Source of the DNA: Mesonia hippocampi
GTDB lineage: Bacteria > Bacteroidota > Bacteroidia > Flavobacteriales > Flavobacteriaceae
Length of the DNA stretch: 64,000 bases
Assembly: GCF_014197445.1 (NCBI RefSeq)
Contig: NZ_JACIFO010000001.1
Coordinates: 124,001 to 188,000, forward strand
Reading direction: 5' to 3'
In this document: positions 41,181 to 47,991 of the stretch, one piece after another
How the letters are laid out: the number at the start of each line of letters is the position of its first letter
Position numbering within the stretch: position 1 is the stretch's first letter
The notes under the pieces: generated by a model
What the model was told of the DNA's origin: nothing
Database searches by the model: none
What the model saw: the letters and a program-made list of their open reading frames with translations, nothing else
Translations under genes and position numbers: made by a program

Positions 41181-41447
41181 TTATTTTGTTAATAATATTC
41201 TTAATGCTCCGCCGCTTCGTTTAATGCGGTAATCATTGAAGTTGTGAAGTGTTATCAATGCTTGTATTTTTTGAATATGCAAGCTTGTAAGTTCTATATT
41301 GGTGATTATTTTAGCTTCTTTGATGCCTTTGTTTCCAAAACTTACTGAGCTTTTAATGCAGAGCTCTGGATCTTGTTTATCATCTTTAAAAACATAGGCT
41401 ATATCCTCTTTTAAGCGATTGGTTTTTCTTTGCAGCTCTGTTTCCAT
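41181..41447 (-). CDS. Phage early protein, unknown (88 residues)
   Basis: Soluble: METELQRKTNRLKEDIAYVFKDDKQDPELCIKSSVSFG...ALITLHNFNDYRIKRSGGALRILLTK. A basic, helical C-terminus. It is part of the leftward early operon; family unknown. Confidence 0.4.
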   Translation of the reverse strand: METELQRKTNRLKEDIAYVFKDDKQDPELCIKSSVSFGNKGIKEAKIITNIELTSLHIQKIQALITLHNFNDYRIKRSGGALRILLTK

Positions 41448-41472
41448 AATTTAAAAAGGGTTTAAAGGGTCT

Positions 41473-41715
41473 TTAATGTTGTTTAAAATCTAGAATCACT
41501 TTATTGGCGATCGCCTCTAAATGTGGAGGTAGTGTATATTTAGGGGTGCAATTTTTTAAGCCTTTAAAGGCTATAGCATCCAAAGCTTTAAAAATTGCAG
41601 CTCTCTCTTGATGTATGCAGGTTCTTTGTAATGGCGAGAAATACCCCCAACCACTAGATAACTCTAATACGGTGGTAAGCTTTTCAAATCTGTTTAATAA
41701 TTCGTCTTTTTTCAT
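41473..41715 (-). CDS. Phage early protein, unknown (80 residues)
   Basis: A helical protein with two Cys (RTCIHQERAAIFKALDAIAFKGLKNCTPKY). Spaced 3 bp from the 112-residue gene upstream. No family recognised. Confidence 0.4.
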   Translation of the reverse strand: MKKDELLNRFEKLTTVLELSSGWGYFSPLQRTCIHQERAAIFKALDAIAFKGLKNCTPKYTLPPHLEAIANKVILDFKQH

Positions 41716-41718
41716 GAT

Positions 41719-42057
41719 TTAATTAAGTTGAGGGTTATGATTGATTATTTGTAGACTTCTAGCTTTTTGCAGTAGAGTTTTTGAGAAAAACTCTGCTATT
41801 TGACAAGTTTTTTCGTCGTAAAAGTTTCGTACAGCTTCTATATCTGAAAGTCTTAAATAAGGCTCTACTTCTTCTAAAAATTCAGCTTCTAGTATTCTGT
41901 ATTCTTGTAAGAACCAATTGAAATAAGCAGTGTTCGCTAATATTTTTTGCACGTCTTTATCATCAACACCTTGTATAGAACAATAAGCGATATAAGTCTC
42001 TATTATAAGTCTGTTGTATTTTGCTGTGCTGTACCTTAAAGTTTGTTGTATATTCAT
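41719..42057 (-). CDS. Phage early protein, unknown (112 residues)
   Basis: A helical protein: MNIQQTLRYSTAKYNRLIIETYIAYCSIQGVDDKDVQKILANTAYFNWFLQEYRILEAEFLEEVEPYLRLSDIEAVRNFYDEK. It starts 4 bp after the ATPase gene's stop. No motif is visible. Confidence 0.42.
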   Translation of the reverse strand: MNIQQTLRYSTAKYNRLIIETYIAYCSIQGVDDKDVQKILANTAYFNWFLQEYRILEAEFLEEVEPYLRLSDIEAVRNFYDEKTCQIAEFFSKTLLQKARSLQIINHNPQLN

Positions 42058-42061
42058 AGCG

Positions 42062-42709
42062 CTAGCCTTTTTTTAGTAGTTTTAATTCTCTTTCATTTGC
42101 CTTTTCTTGGCTTATTACATACGGCATGGTTTCGTTGCCTCCACATCTAGTTTTTTCGATATAAGCTTTAAAGTCCTGCACGCGTATTACGTTTTGTGCA
42201 TCCCACATAATTGCATCTGCAACTGAGCCTTTTGGAGCGTTTTTCTGCATTTGAGAAATCCAAACAAATAAGGTATTCGGAAACTTCTCTATAAGGTCAA
42301 AATAATGCGTGTCTCGCTTTCCGCGGAAGCAGTATTGCACACTATCTACAAATACTATTTTTGGCTGCCTTTTTTGAGATAAACGTTTAACCATATCGTC
42401 GTAAAACTCGCTTTGAAAATTGTATTTATCACTTATATACTGCAAGCCGTTTAACTTAAGATTACGTCTAAAACTAGCTTTCATTCCCTCTTCTGGCGTG
42501 TTATAAAAAACTTTTTCAAAGCCGCATAAATACTTCATAAACTGCAAGCCGTAAGTGGTTTTTCCGTGACCAGAACCACCATATATTATAATACTGCCTG
42601 CACGCTCTGGTTCTCCTTGATGATCTTTCCATATTCCTGTAAATGGAAGTACATCAAATTCTTTTCGTTCAATATCTGTATAGCTGTATGCTCTAGGTAT
42701 ATTACTCAT
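42062..42709 (-). CDS. RecA-like P-loop ATPase (second ATPase, beside MuB)
   Basis: 215 residues. Walker A IIIYGGSGHGKTT (about 40-52), Walker B KIVFVDSVQY, and a sensor-like LFVWISQMQKNAPKG. This is the single-domain RecA/KaiC layout with conserved Asp after a beta strand, unlike the MuB AAA+ fold. Small phage ATPases of this size include Sak4-type ssDNA-annealing proteins; others load helicases. It overlaps the MuB gene by 8 bp and so should be made with it. Confidence 0.65.
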   Translation of the reverse strand: MSNIPRAYSYTDIERKEFDVLPFTGIWKDHQGEPERAGSIIIYGGSGHGKTTYGLQFMKYLCGFEKVFYNTPEEGMKASFRRNLKLNGLQYISDKYNFQSEFYDDMVKRLSQKRQPKIVFVDSVQYCFRGKRDTHYFDLIEKFPNTLFVWISQMQKNAPKGSVADAIMWDAQNVIRVQDFKAYIEKTRCGGNETMPYVISQEKANERELKLLKKG

Positions 42710-43577
42710 TACTCAAATACTGCTTTTCTATTTCTGTTCTAACTTTTCTTAATGATCCTTTGGTTTTTCCAAACATCTGAATAGGGGTAATCTTAGAATT
42801 ATTAGCCTTGCTTACTTGAGCGATTTGCCCCATAAGAAACTCTTGCAAACTTTCTTTTCCCTCTGGGCTTACCTTTTTATAATCATTGCCGTAACGGTCA
42901 AATATTTCGGTATAGCCTACTTTTTTAAGGTCTTTTTGGCGTGTTATTTTTTGCTTTAGTCCGTCTGCACCCATCATATACCAGCCGCAATCGTACTCGG
43001 TAGCATTCCATAAGGCTTTAAGCTCTAAGAATGCAGCATAGTCTAAATCTCCAGCTTCATCTAAAATTATAAGTGGATTAGGGAGTTGCTTTAAGTAAAA
43101 AATCAAGTCTTCATACACATCTGCATAACGCCCAGTGTGGTCTAAGCCAAACTCACGAGCCATTTTACGTATAAGCTTTTGTTTGCTTTTTACTTGACTA
43201 CAGTCTATATAAATCGCATTTTTATTTTCATGGCAGTAGTATTTTGCCGTATGTGTTTTACCTATACCAGCAATATCACACAATATGGCAGATATAGAAC
43301 GGTTTTGACAAGCCTCTAATTGATTATAGATGTAGTTAAATGTCTCGGTTTTCACAGTTACCCATTTACGCTTATTGCTTAATTGCACGTTTAATCTTCG
43401 TGCTAGGGTAATCCATTTTGCTTCGCTTAAAACACCTTCAAAATCACCTTTATTGATACGTGAATACTGAGCAGAATTTATACCTAAAACGCGGGCGTGC
43501 TTTGCATTGCTTGTATAATTGGCACGTGCTTGCGCCATTTTTTCTATAATCTTTGATTTAAAATTGGAATCGATCAT
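42702..43577 (-). CDS. MuB-like transposition target-DNA activator ATPase
   Basis: 291 residues. An N-terminal HTH-like part (ARVLGINSAQYSRINKGDFEGVLSEAKWITLARRLNV), Walker A CDIAGIGKTHT (about 100-110), Walker B PLIILDEAGDLDY, and sensor KKVGYTEIFDRYGN. This matches MuB, which filaments on target DNA, delivers it to MuA and gives target immunity. It lies 12 bp after MuA, the conserved A-B order. Confidence 0.85.
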   Translation of the reverse strand: MIDSNFKSKIIEKMAQARANYTSNAKHARVLGINSAQYSRINKGDFEGVLSEAKWITLARRLNVQLSNKRKWVTVKTETFNYIYNQLEACQNRSISAILCDIAGIGKTHTAKYYCHENKNAIYIDCSQVKSKQKLIRKMAREFGLDHTGRYADVYEDLIFYLKQLPNPLIILDEAGDLDYAAFLELKALWNATEYDCGWYMMGADGLKQKITRQKDLKKVGYTEIFDRYGNDYKKVSPEGKESLQEFLMGQIAQVSKANNSKITPIQMFGKTKGSLRKVRTEIEKQYLSNE

Positions 43578-43589
43578 TGTTCTAAGTTT

Positions 43590-45617
43590 TTATAAATCGT
43601 TAATTGCGCGATTTCTTTGTGTTTGATAATCTGTTTGCTCAAAGCTGTATTCTTGTGGTTCTGGAAGTTCTAGCGTTTCAACAGGTACATCTATGGTCTG
43701 AGGTTTGTTTTTAATAATACCTACTTTAGTAAGAGTCTTTTTAGTGTTTTCTTTTACCATACTGTCAAAGCGATTGATGTACTGCATCGCTTCATTGTAT
43801 TTCTGTACGTCTTTATCTGTCCATTCGGCGTTAGCACGGTTAAATTTTGGTACTGGTGTGCACTTACATATAAACTCTTTATTTTGGTAGAGGTAAACTT
43901 CTTTAACTTCGTTGTTTTCTGGAATGTAATAAGCATCTACCTTGTAGTTATTTGGAGCTAGCATTTGCAAGGTTTGAGGGCTTGGCAATTGATATTTACC
44001 ATATTTAACAGTTACATATTGGCTACGTCTTATAGTTGTTTGCACATGTACGCCTACGTATAAAGCAAGCATAGCTTTGTTTAATTTTGGAAGCTCTGGA
44101 TTAACGTTCTCGATGAACACTTGCAGCCTTGACTTGCCCTTAAATCTTACTTTGTCTGGATGTGGTTCGTTGTTATATTCTATTTGCTCTGCCAGTTCTT
44201 GCGCAACAATTTCTTCATAGCTTGCTTTTGCTTCTTTGTAATTATCGTTATATTCATCAAATATTTTTTGACGGGTTACACGATCACTTTCACCTCGAGC
44301 ATAAAATCTACCTACGTTTTGATTGTTGTCTTTTTCTACACCGTATTTTTTAATACCAATAAGACGCTCTGCATACTTTTCTTGTGAATTGGTAGGGTTA
44401 CACCAGCGAACAAACGGGAATAGATTATTTGCTTTCATAAGACCTTCTGAAAAGTCGCTAACCAAGTGTTTTTCTACTTCCATTTGCATTGGTACCCCAA
44501 GATTGTATGAAGTAGTGAAACGGAACATATTACGGATGCAATCGAGAAATAGCTCGTGGTTTTTGCTTTTTGAGTGTGAAATACCAATCATCGCCCCGCT
44601 TAAATCGTCATAGGCATAATAGGCCATAACTTTATTACCGTCGTGCATTTTTGTGTGCATTATATCGCGGTCATCAAGTGTTATTTTACTCATAGAATAG
44701 TTAGGAGCATGACGGTTTACGTGTGGTCTTACTTTGTGGCTAAAGTCATAATCACCATTACGAAATTTGGCTATAATAATTTGATTTTCTGGTTTGTTTA
44801 AATAGTTGCGTATTGTACTTTCAGACAGCTCAATAGGTGCATCGTCTTTATAGAATTTTTGACGGTCAAATATTTCACCTGTTTGCAAATCAAACACTTC
44901 AATTGCACCGCCAAGAAACTGTAAATACATATCGTGTGTGCTACTCATATAAGGTTTATTGGGTAAGCAATACAGAGCGATAATTAAACGCTCCATATCT
45001 TCTGTAACCAATCGAGCATTGTCTGATCCTTCTCCCTTATGTATAAAAGTTTGGTAGCGATGATTTATGTATTGGTTGTATCTTCTTTTTAAACCTCTCC
45101 AACTACCGGGCAGATCATAAGACCATTTATCGGTATCTAAAGCATTAACAGCTTCGCTTATATTTTGCCATATTCTTACCTTTTTCTTACCGAAAATTTT
45201 ATTGCACTTTACGCGGTCATTAATTATGGTTTCAATACCATTTAAAATCATTGCGCTAGTTGCTTTTTCACGCTGCTTTTCAAAAGTCAATGGTTTACCA
45301 TTTGGTTTGCGGTGCTGGGCAAAAAAATCTATTGCCTTTGGATCTGGTATTATATATTTCTCCAGCTCATTACGTACAATTACATCTTCTGGTTTACCCA
45401 GAGCACGCACACAAAACTCTTTAATATTTACACCCTTAACCACTGGTAAATCGTGAAACGATACCCAAGCTTGGTTATCTTGACCGCGGCCTTCTTTGGT
45501 ACGGATGAGTTTACCTCGTCTGCAATAACTTAAATAAGTATTGTAACTAACTAACTTCCACTCTTTATACAAAAGCTTGGCAGGTATTGAGAGTATATTG
45601 TTTTGATATGCGTACAT
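43590..45617 (-). CDS. MuA-like DDE transposase
   Basis: 675 residues. N-terminal end-binding region with DNA-binding folds, then an RNase-H-like core around ITLDDRDIMHTKMHDGNKVMAYYAYDDLSGAMIGIS (Asp315/316) and WCNPTNSQEKYAERLIGI with Glu413. The middle acidic residue is not in a D-N-G context; the candidates are Glu380/Glu382 in PMQMEVEKHL. A beta-barrel-like part (VHVQTTIRRSQYVTVKYGKYQLP) and a Pro/Gln-rich C-terminus, which in Mu contacts MuB and ClpX, follow. It drives both integration and replicative transposition. Confidence 0.88.
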   Translation of the reverse strand: MYAYQNNILSIPAKLLYKEWKLVSYNTYLSYCRRGKLIRTKEGRGQDNQAWVSFHDLPVVKGVNIKEFCVRALGKPEDVIVRNELEKYIIPDPKAIDFFAQHRKPNGKPLTFEKQREKATSAMILNGIETIINDRVKCNKIFGKKKVRIWQNISEAVNALDTDKWSYDLPGSWRGLKRRYNQYINHRYQTFIHKGEGSDNARLVTEDMERLIIALYCLPNKPYMSSTHDMYLQFLGGAIEVFDLQTGEIFDRQKFYKDDAPIELSESTIRNYLNKPENQIIIAKFRNGDYDFSHKVRPHVNRHAPNYSMSKITLDDRDIMHTKMHDGNKVMAYYAYDDLSGAMIGISHSKSKNHELFLDCIRNMFRFTTSYNLGVPMQMEVEKHLVSDFSEGLMKANNLFPFVRWCNPTNSQEKYAERLIGIKKYGVEKDNNQNVGRFYARGESDRVTRQKIFDEYNDNYKEAKASYEEIVAQELAEQIEYNNEPHPDKVRFKGKSRLQVFIENVNPELPKLNKAMLALYVGVHVQTTIRRSQYVTVKYGKYQLPSPQTLQMLAPNNYKVDAYYIPENNEVKEVYLYQNKEFICKCTPVPKFNRANAEWTDKDVQKYNEAMQYINRFDSMVKENTKKTLTKVGIIKNKPQTIDVPVETLELPEPQEYSFEQTDYQTQRNRAINDL

Positions 45618-45624
45618 AATATTC

Positions 45625-45690
45625 TATTTGTTTCCTGGGGAGGAGTCGAACCGCCCTAAAGACCGTCCAGGAGAAAATCACTACATTTAC
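45625..45690 (-). other. tRNA-T-arm-like hairpin upstream of the transposase
   Basis: In the leftward direction GGCGG TTCGACT CCTCC resembles a T-arm (one C-U mismatch), nested in TCCTGG/CCAGGA. No D-arm or anticodon arm can be assigned, so it is not a tRNA gene. It lies in the leader between the Ner-like gene and MuA. Confidence 0.3.
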
Positions 45691-45739
45691 AGGTGTCTAA
45701 TCTTAAATTTTAGTGATATGAAATACACTATTGATATTT

Positions 45740-45946
45740 TCATAGCTCACTTATTTTTTGATTAATAGCTTTTTTAGAAGCCGCATTAAGCTTACGGTAA
45801 TCTTCTTGTATTTGAATAGATAAAGTTCCGTTGCGTTCTCCACGAATACTCAAAATGATATAGTTACGGGTAACGTCGTATTTTTTTTTCAACTCTTGGA
45901 GAACATCATCGTTATACTTTTGTCTTTTTTGCTTAGTTTTACTCAT
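45740..45946 (-). CDS. Ner-like small regulator
   Basis: 68 residues, very basic (MSKTKQKRQKYNDDVLQELKKKYDVTRNYIILSIRGERNG...). The part from about 14 to 40 can form a helix-turn-helix: LQELKKKYDVTRNYIILSIRG. It is the first gene in the leftward early operon and divergent from the repressor, the position of ner in Mu, where Ner shuts down the early and repressor promoters. Assigned by position and composition. Confidence 0.6.
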   Translation of the reverse strand: MSKTKQKRQKYNDDVLQELKKKYDVTRNYIILSIRGERNGTLSIQIQEDYRKLNAASKKAINQKISEL

Positions 45947-45976
45947 TGTATCAAATTGTTATTTAATAATGACAAA

Positions 45977-46000
45977 TATATGTTGAAATTTCAACATATA
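45977..46000. promoter_or_regulatory. Perfect 24-bp palindromic operator between repressor and early operon
   Basis: The half-site TATATGTTGAAA is mirrored exactly by TTTCAACATATA. It lies 20 bp before the repressor ATG and 30 bp before the Ner-like ATG, overlapping where both promoters should be. Such symmetry suits a dimeric CI/LexA-type repressor. Confidence 0.75.
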
Positions 46001-46020
46001 AAAAGTAAAATGATGAAATA

Positions 46021-46656
46021 ATGACATACATTAAAGATAGAATACTACAAATAGCTGATATTAAAGAAACTAATAGAGATGTTTTTTTTGATAAATTTAG
46101 TTTTTCTTACTCTAACTTTAGAGGTAAATCAAAAATTTCATCACCTAATGCTGATATTTTAGTTGAAATTTCGTCAGTTTATCCAGATGTAAATATTAAT
46201 TGGCTATTGACAGGTGAAGGAGAAATGTTTAAAAAAGAGCAATTCGATACGAATCCTGTTAAGACTATTCCTTTAATACCTATAGAAGCTATGGCAGGAT
46301 TTGGTACTGGAGATGTACAAGTAATGGATTACCAAACCAGCGGCTATAAAATACCCGAGTTTGAAGACATAAGAGCTGATTTTATGATTAGAATTAAAGG
46401 ATCTTCTATGTACCCTAAATATAATAGCGGTGATTTGGTAGCATGTAGGAAAGTTGCTTTAGGTTCTTTTTTTCAATGGAATAAAGTGTATGTTTTAGAT
46501 ACGTCTCAAGGTGCTTTAGTAAAAAGGATTCGTAAATCTGAAAATGAAGAAAGCCTATTAATGGTCTCAGATAACGAGAAGTATAGCCCTTTCGAGGTGC
46601 CGTTATCTGAAATATACGCCATAGCATTAGTGGTAGGGGTAATACGCTTAGAATAG
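46021..46656 (+). CDS. CI/LexA-like phage repressor (HTH plus S24 peptidase)
   Basis: 211 residues. The N-terminal HTH part (about 1-65) ends WLLTGEGEMFK, common in Bacteroidota CI-like repressors. The S24 part has a candidate self-cleavage site Ala92-Gly93 (IEAMAGFG), Ser129 in IKGSSMYPKYNSGD and Lys168 in GALVKRIRK. So it should be inactivated by RecA-ssDNA after DNA damage, unlike the Mu c repressor. It is divergent from the early operon over the palindromic operator. Confidence 0.88.
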   Translation: MTYIKDRILQIADIKETNRDVFFDKFSFSYSNFRGKSKISSPNADILVEISSVYPDVNINWLLTGEGEMFKKEQFDTNPVKTIPLIPIEAMAGFGTGDVQVMDYQTSGYKIPEFEDIRADFMIRIKGSSMYPKYNSGDLVACRKVALGSFFQWNKVYVLDTSQGALVKRIRKSENEESLLMVSDNEKYSPFEVPLSEIYAIALVVGVIRLE

Positions 46657-46812
46657 CATTTACCTGTATAAGAAACTGATTTATATGTAGTTAATTATTT
46701 TAAAAGTTGTTTTATTTGTGCAATACACCCCATTTATAACAAAAAAAAAGCCTTTAAGTTGTGTATGTTTGTATCTTACACATAAGATATAAACACTTTT
46801 TTAAGTGTTTTT

Positions 46813-46848
46813 TGCACACCTAACTGCACACCTAACTGCACACCTAAA
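46813..46848 (+). repeat. Three tandem copies of a 12-bp repeat
   Basis: TGCACACCTAAC occurs at 46813 and 46825, and TGCACACCTAAA at 46837. It directly abuts the third copy of the phage-end motif and lies between two copies of TTTAAGTTGTGTAT, so a protein-binding role at the phage end is likely. Confidence 0.8.
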
Positions 46849-46936
46849 ACAAAAATTACATTTTTAAAGCATAACAGGAACGGTCTTTTTAAATCTCTTT
46901 TAAGTTGTGTATATACTTAGTTTAAACGCATAAAAA

Positions 46937-46954
46937 AAAGCCCGCTAAGGGCTT
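46937..46954 (-). terminator. Terminator hairpin facing into the phage
   Basis: AAGCCC/GGGCTT with a 5-nt loop. In the leftward direction it is followed by eight T residues, so it would stop transcription entering the prophage from the right. Confidence 0.6.
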
Positions 46955-47234
46955 AAAACAAGGAGGTAATGGTAAATACTTGTGTTTTTTATCGAGCGTT
47001 TTACGAAAGCTCCTAAATAAACTATAATACTTTATTTAAAAGATACAATTAAAAGGTATTAAACCCGTATTATTGTATATTTTGTAATTTATAGAAATTA
47101 AACAAAAAAACGCCTAATGCGTTGTAAACATTGACGTTATATGGTTTTTATTCTTTTTTTAATTGTCTTTTTTATATTGTTGCCTATATATTTTTAATAG
47201 ATATCATTTGTTATAGTTTATTAAATGGTATAAA

Positions 47235-47264
47235 AAAGGCGTTACAGTATGCCGTAACGCCTTT
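47235..47264. terminator. Bidirectional terminator hairpin
   Basis: AAAGGCGTTAC (47235-47245) pairs perfectly with GTAACGCCTTT (47254-47264) around an 8-nt loop; A/T runs lie on both sides. Confidence 0.65.
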
Positions 47265-47386
47265 CAAATAGGTTTGATGTAAGTTTACGACTACATTATA
47301 AGGTGTGTATAACAACGCATTATCATTTTAGGGTTGTGCATTATTTTTATAATTTTTGATTTCATTTTTTAAAAAGGCTTAAAAGC

Positions 47387-47417
47387 AAAAATCCACCGAA
47401 AGTATCGGTGGATTTTT
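47387..47417. terminator. Strong bidirectional terminator hairpin
   Basis: AAAAATCCACCGA (47387-47399) pairs over 13 bp with TCGGTGGATTTTT (47405-47417) around a 5-nt loop. With its neighbours it insulates the phage end. Confidence 0.7.
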
Positions 47418-47580
47418 AAATGTTTTTTATTTCCGTTTATCCGATATTAAGGTAACTAATTAGCATAGCCATACAGCAAGACATCATATTTAAAGCCTTG
47501 TAAATAGTATTATATTGGATGTTTTTATTCAATGTTTTGTAAAATTTAGTTGCTACTTTTCTTAAAAAGAATAGGGGCAA

Positions 47581-47596
47581 ATGTACTCTTTATTTG
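47581..47596 (-). repeat. Inverted copy of the phage-end motif (candidate left terminus)
   Basis: Read inward from the right, CAAATAAAGAGTACAT matches the right-end unit AAAACAAAAAGTACAT at 13 of 16 positions. A weaker unit GAAAAGTAGCA follows about 30 bp inward. Orientation is inverted relative to the other end, as expected for transposon termini. Confidence 0.5.
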
Positions 47597-47682
47597 ATTA
47601 TTTTTTTGATTAGAACTTATTTTTTAGTGTTAAAAATATAATAAATAAAAAGCTGGTAACTGGTTTTATAGGGGTTAAACCA

Positions 47683-47774
47683 TTAGCAAAGATAACATTT
47701 ACCTATTTACCGAAAACGAGTTGCTAAGTTTACCAAATGTTTTTGAGTAGGTTTATTAAACCTTAGGTGTTTTT
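47683..47774 (+). pseudogene. 3' remnant of a paralogue of the unknown secreted gene at 59696-61180
   Basis: 92 bp match 61113-61204 at 90 positions. They cover the last 22 codons (SKDNIYLFTENELLSLPNVFE and stop) plus 24 bp after it. Both differences are synonymous third-codon changes (CTA/CTG, AAC/AAT), so the copy was once under coding selection. Nothing upstream of 47683 matches, so the gene body is gone. Confidence 0.85.
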
Positions 47775-47991
47775 AGTGTTAAAACACAATATTTTAAAAA
47801 GTTAAACATAGGTTAAAAAAAAACACATAATCTTAATTTATTAATATAATGTATTTATCTTCGGAGAGTTAATAGTTTAGTGCTAAGCTTATTTATTAAT
47901 TTTTTAAATTTTTATTATTATTATGAAAAATATGTTAAATTTATGAAAAATAAAACACTTTTGTTTTTGGGTAAATATTTAATTCTTGTTG
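47775..47991. other. Leader of the giant surface-protein gene
   Basis: 217 bp, very AT-rich, no gene. The 21-bp string from 47892 to 47912 (TTTATTAATTTTTTAAATTTT less one base at most) also occurs at 59622-59642, upstream of the paralogous gene. It could be a shared promoter element or AT-rich chance. Confidence 0.4.

Larger units (their letters stand above)
13420..47596. mobile_element. Mu-like transposable, contractile-tailed prophage (about 34 kb)
   Basis: It encodes an S24 repressor, Ner-like regulator, MuA and MuB at the right, and a full set of Mu-type head genes (gp29 portal, gp30/F, gp36, virion morphogenesis G, protease/scaffold), sheath, tube, tape measure, hub, spike, fibres and lysis genes. 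No integrase is present, so integration is by transposition. Ends are inferred from 22-bp-spaced AAAACRAAAAGTACAT repeats at the left and an inverted relative (ATGTACTCTTTATTTG) at 47581-47596. I could not find a convincing 5-bp target duplication, so each end is uncertain by some tens of bases. All structural and replication genes look intact apart from the frameshift sites noted separately. Confidence 0.85.
46657..47596. other. Gene-free phage left-end region with repeats and terminators
   Basis: No convincing gene over 940 bp. It holds: the hairpin 46791-46810; three 12-bp tandem repeats; a TAAAACAAAAATTACAT relative of the right-end sites (46845-46861); a 14-bp direct repeat TTTAAGTTGTGTAT at 46753 and 46899; three terminator-type hairpins; and the end-like ATGTACTCTTTATTTG. 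An AAGGAGG site at 46961 precedes only a 15-codon frame. Confidence 0.6.

Noticed and set aside
45620-45700. A full tRNA gene upstream of MuA
   Set aside because: Only a T-arm-like hairpin is present; no D-arm, anticodon arm or acceptor pairing of 7 bp could be drawn.
46813-46848. CRISPR array
   Set aside because: The three 12-bp units are contiguous with no spacers, and no cas genes are present.
46961-47020. Short gene behind a perfect AAGGAGG site
   Set aside because: The ATG is only 2 nt from the site and the frame is 15 codons; Bacteroidota rarely rely on such sites.
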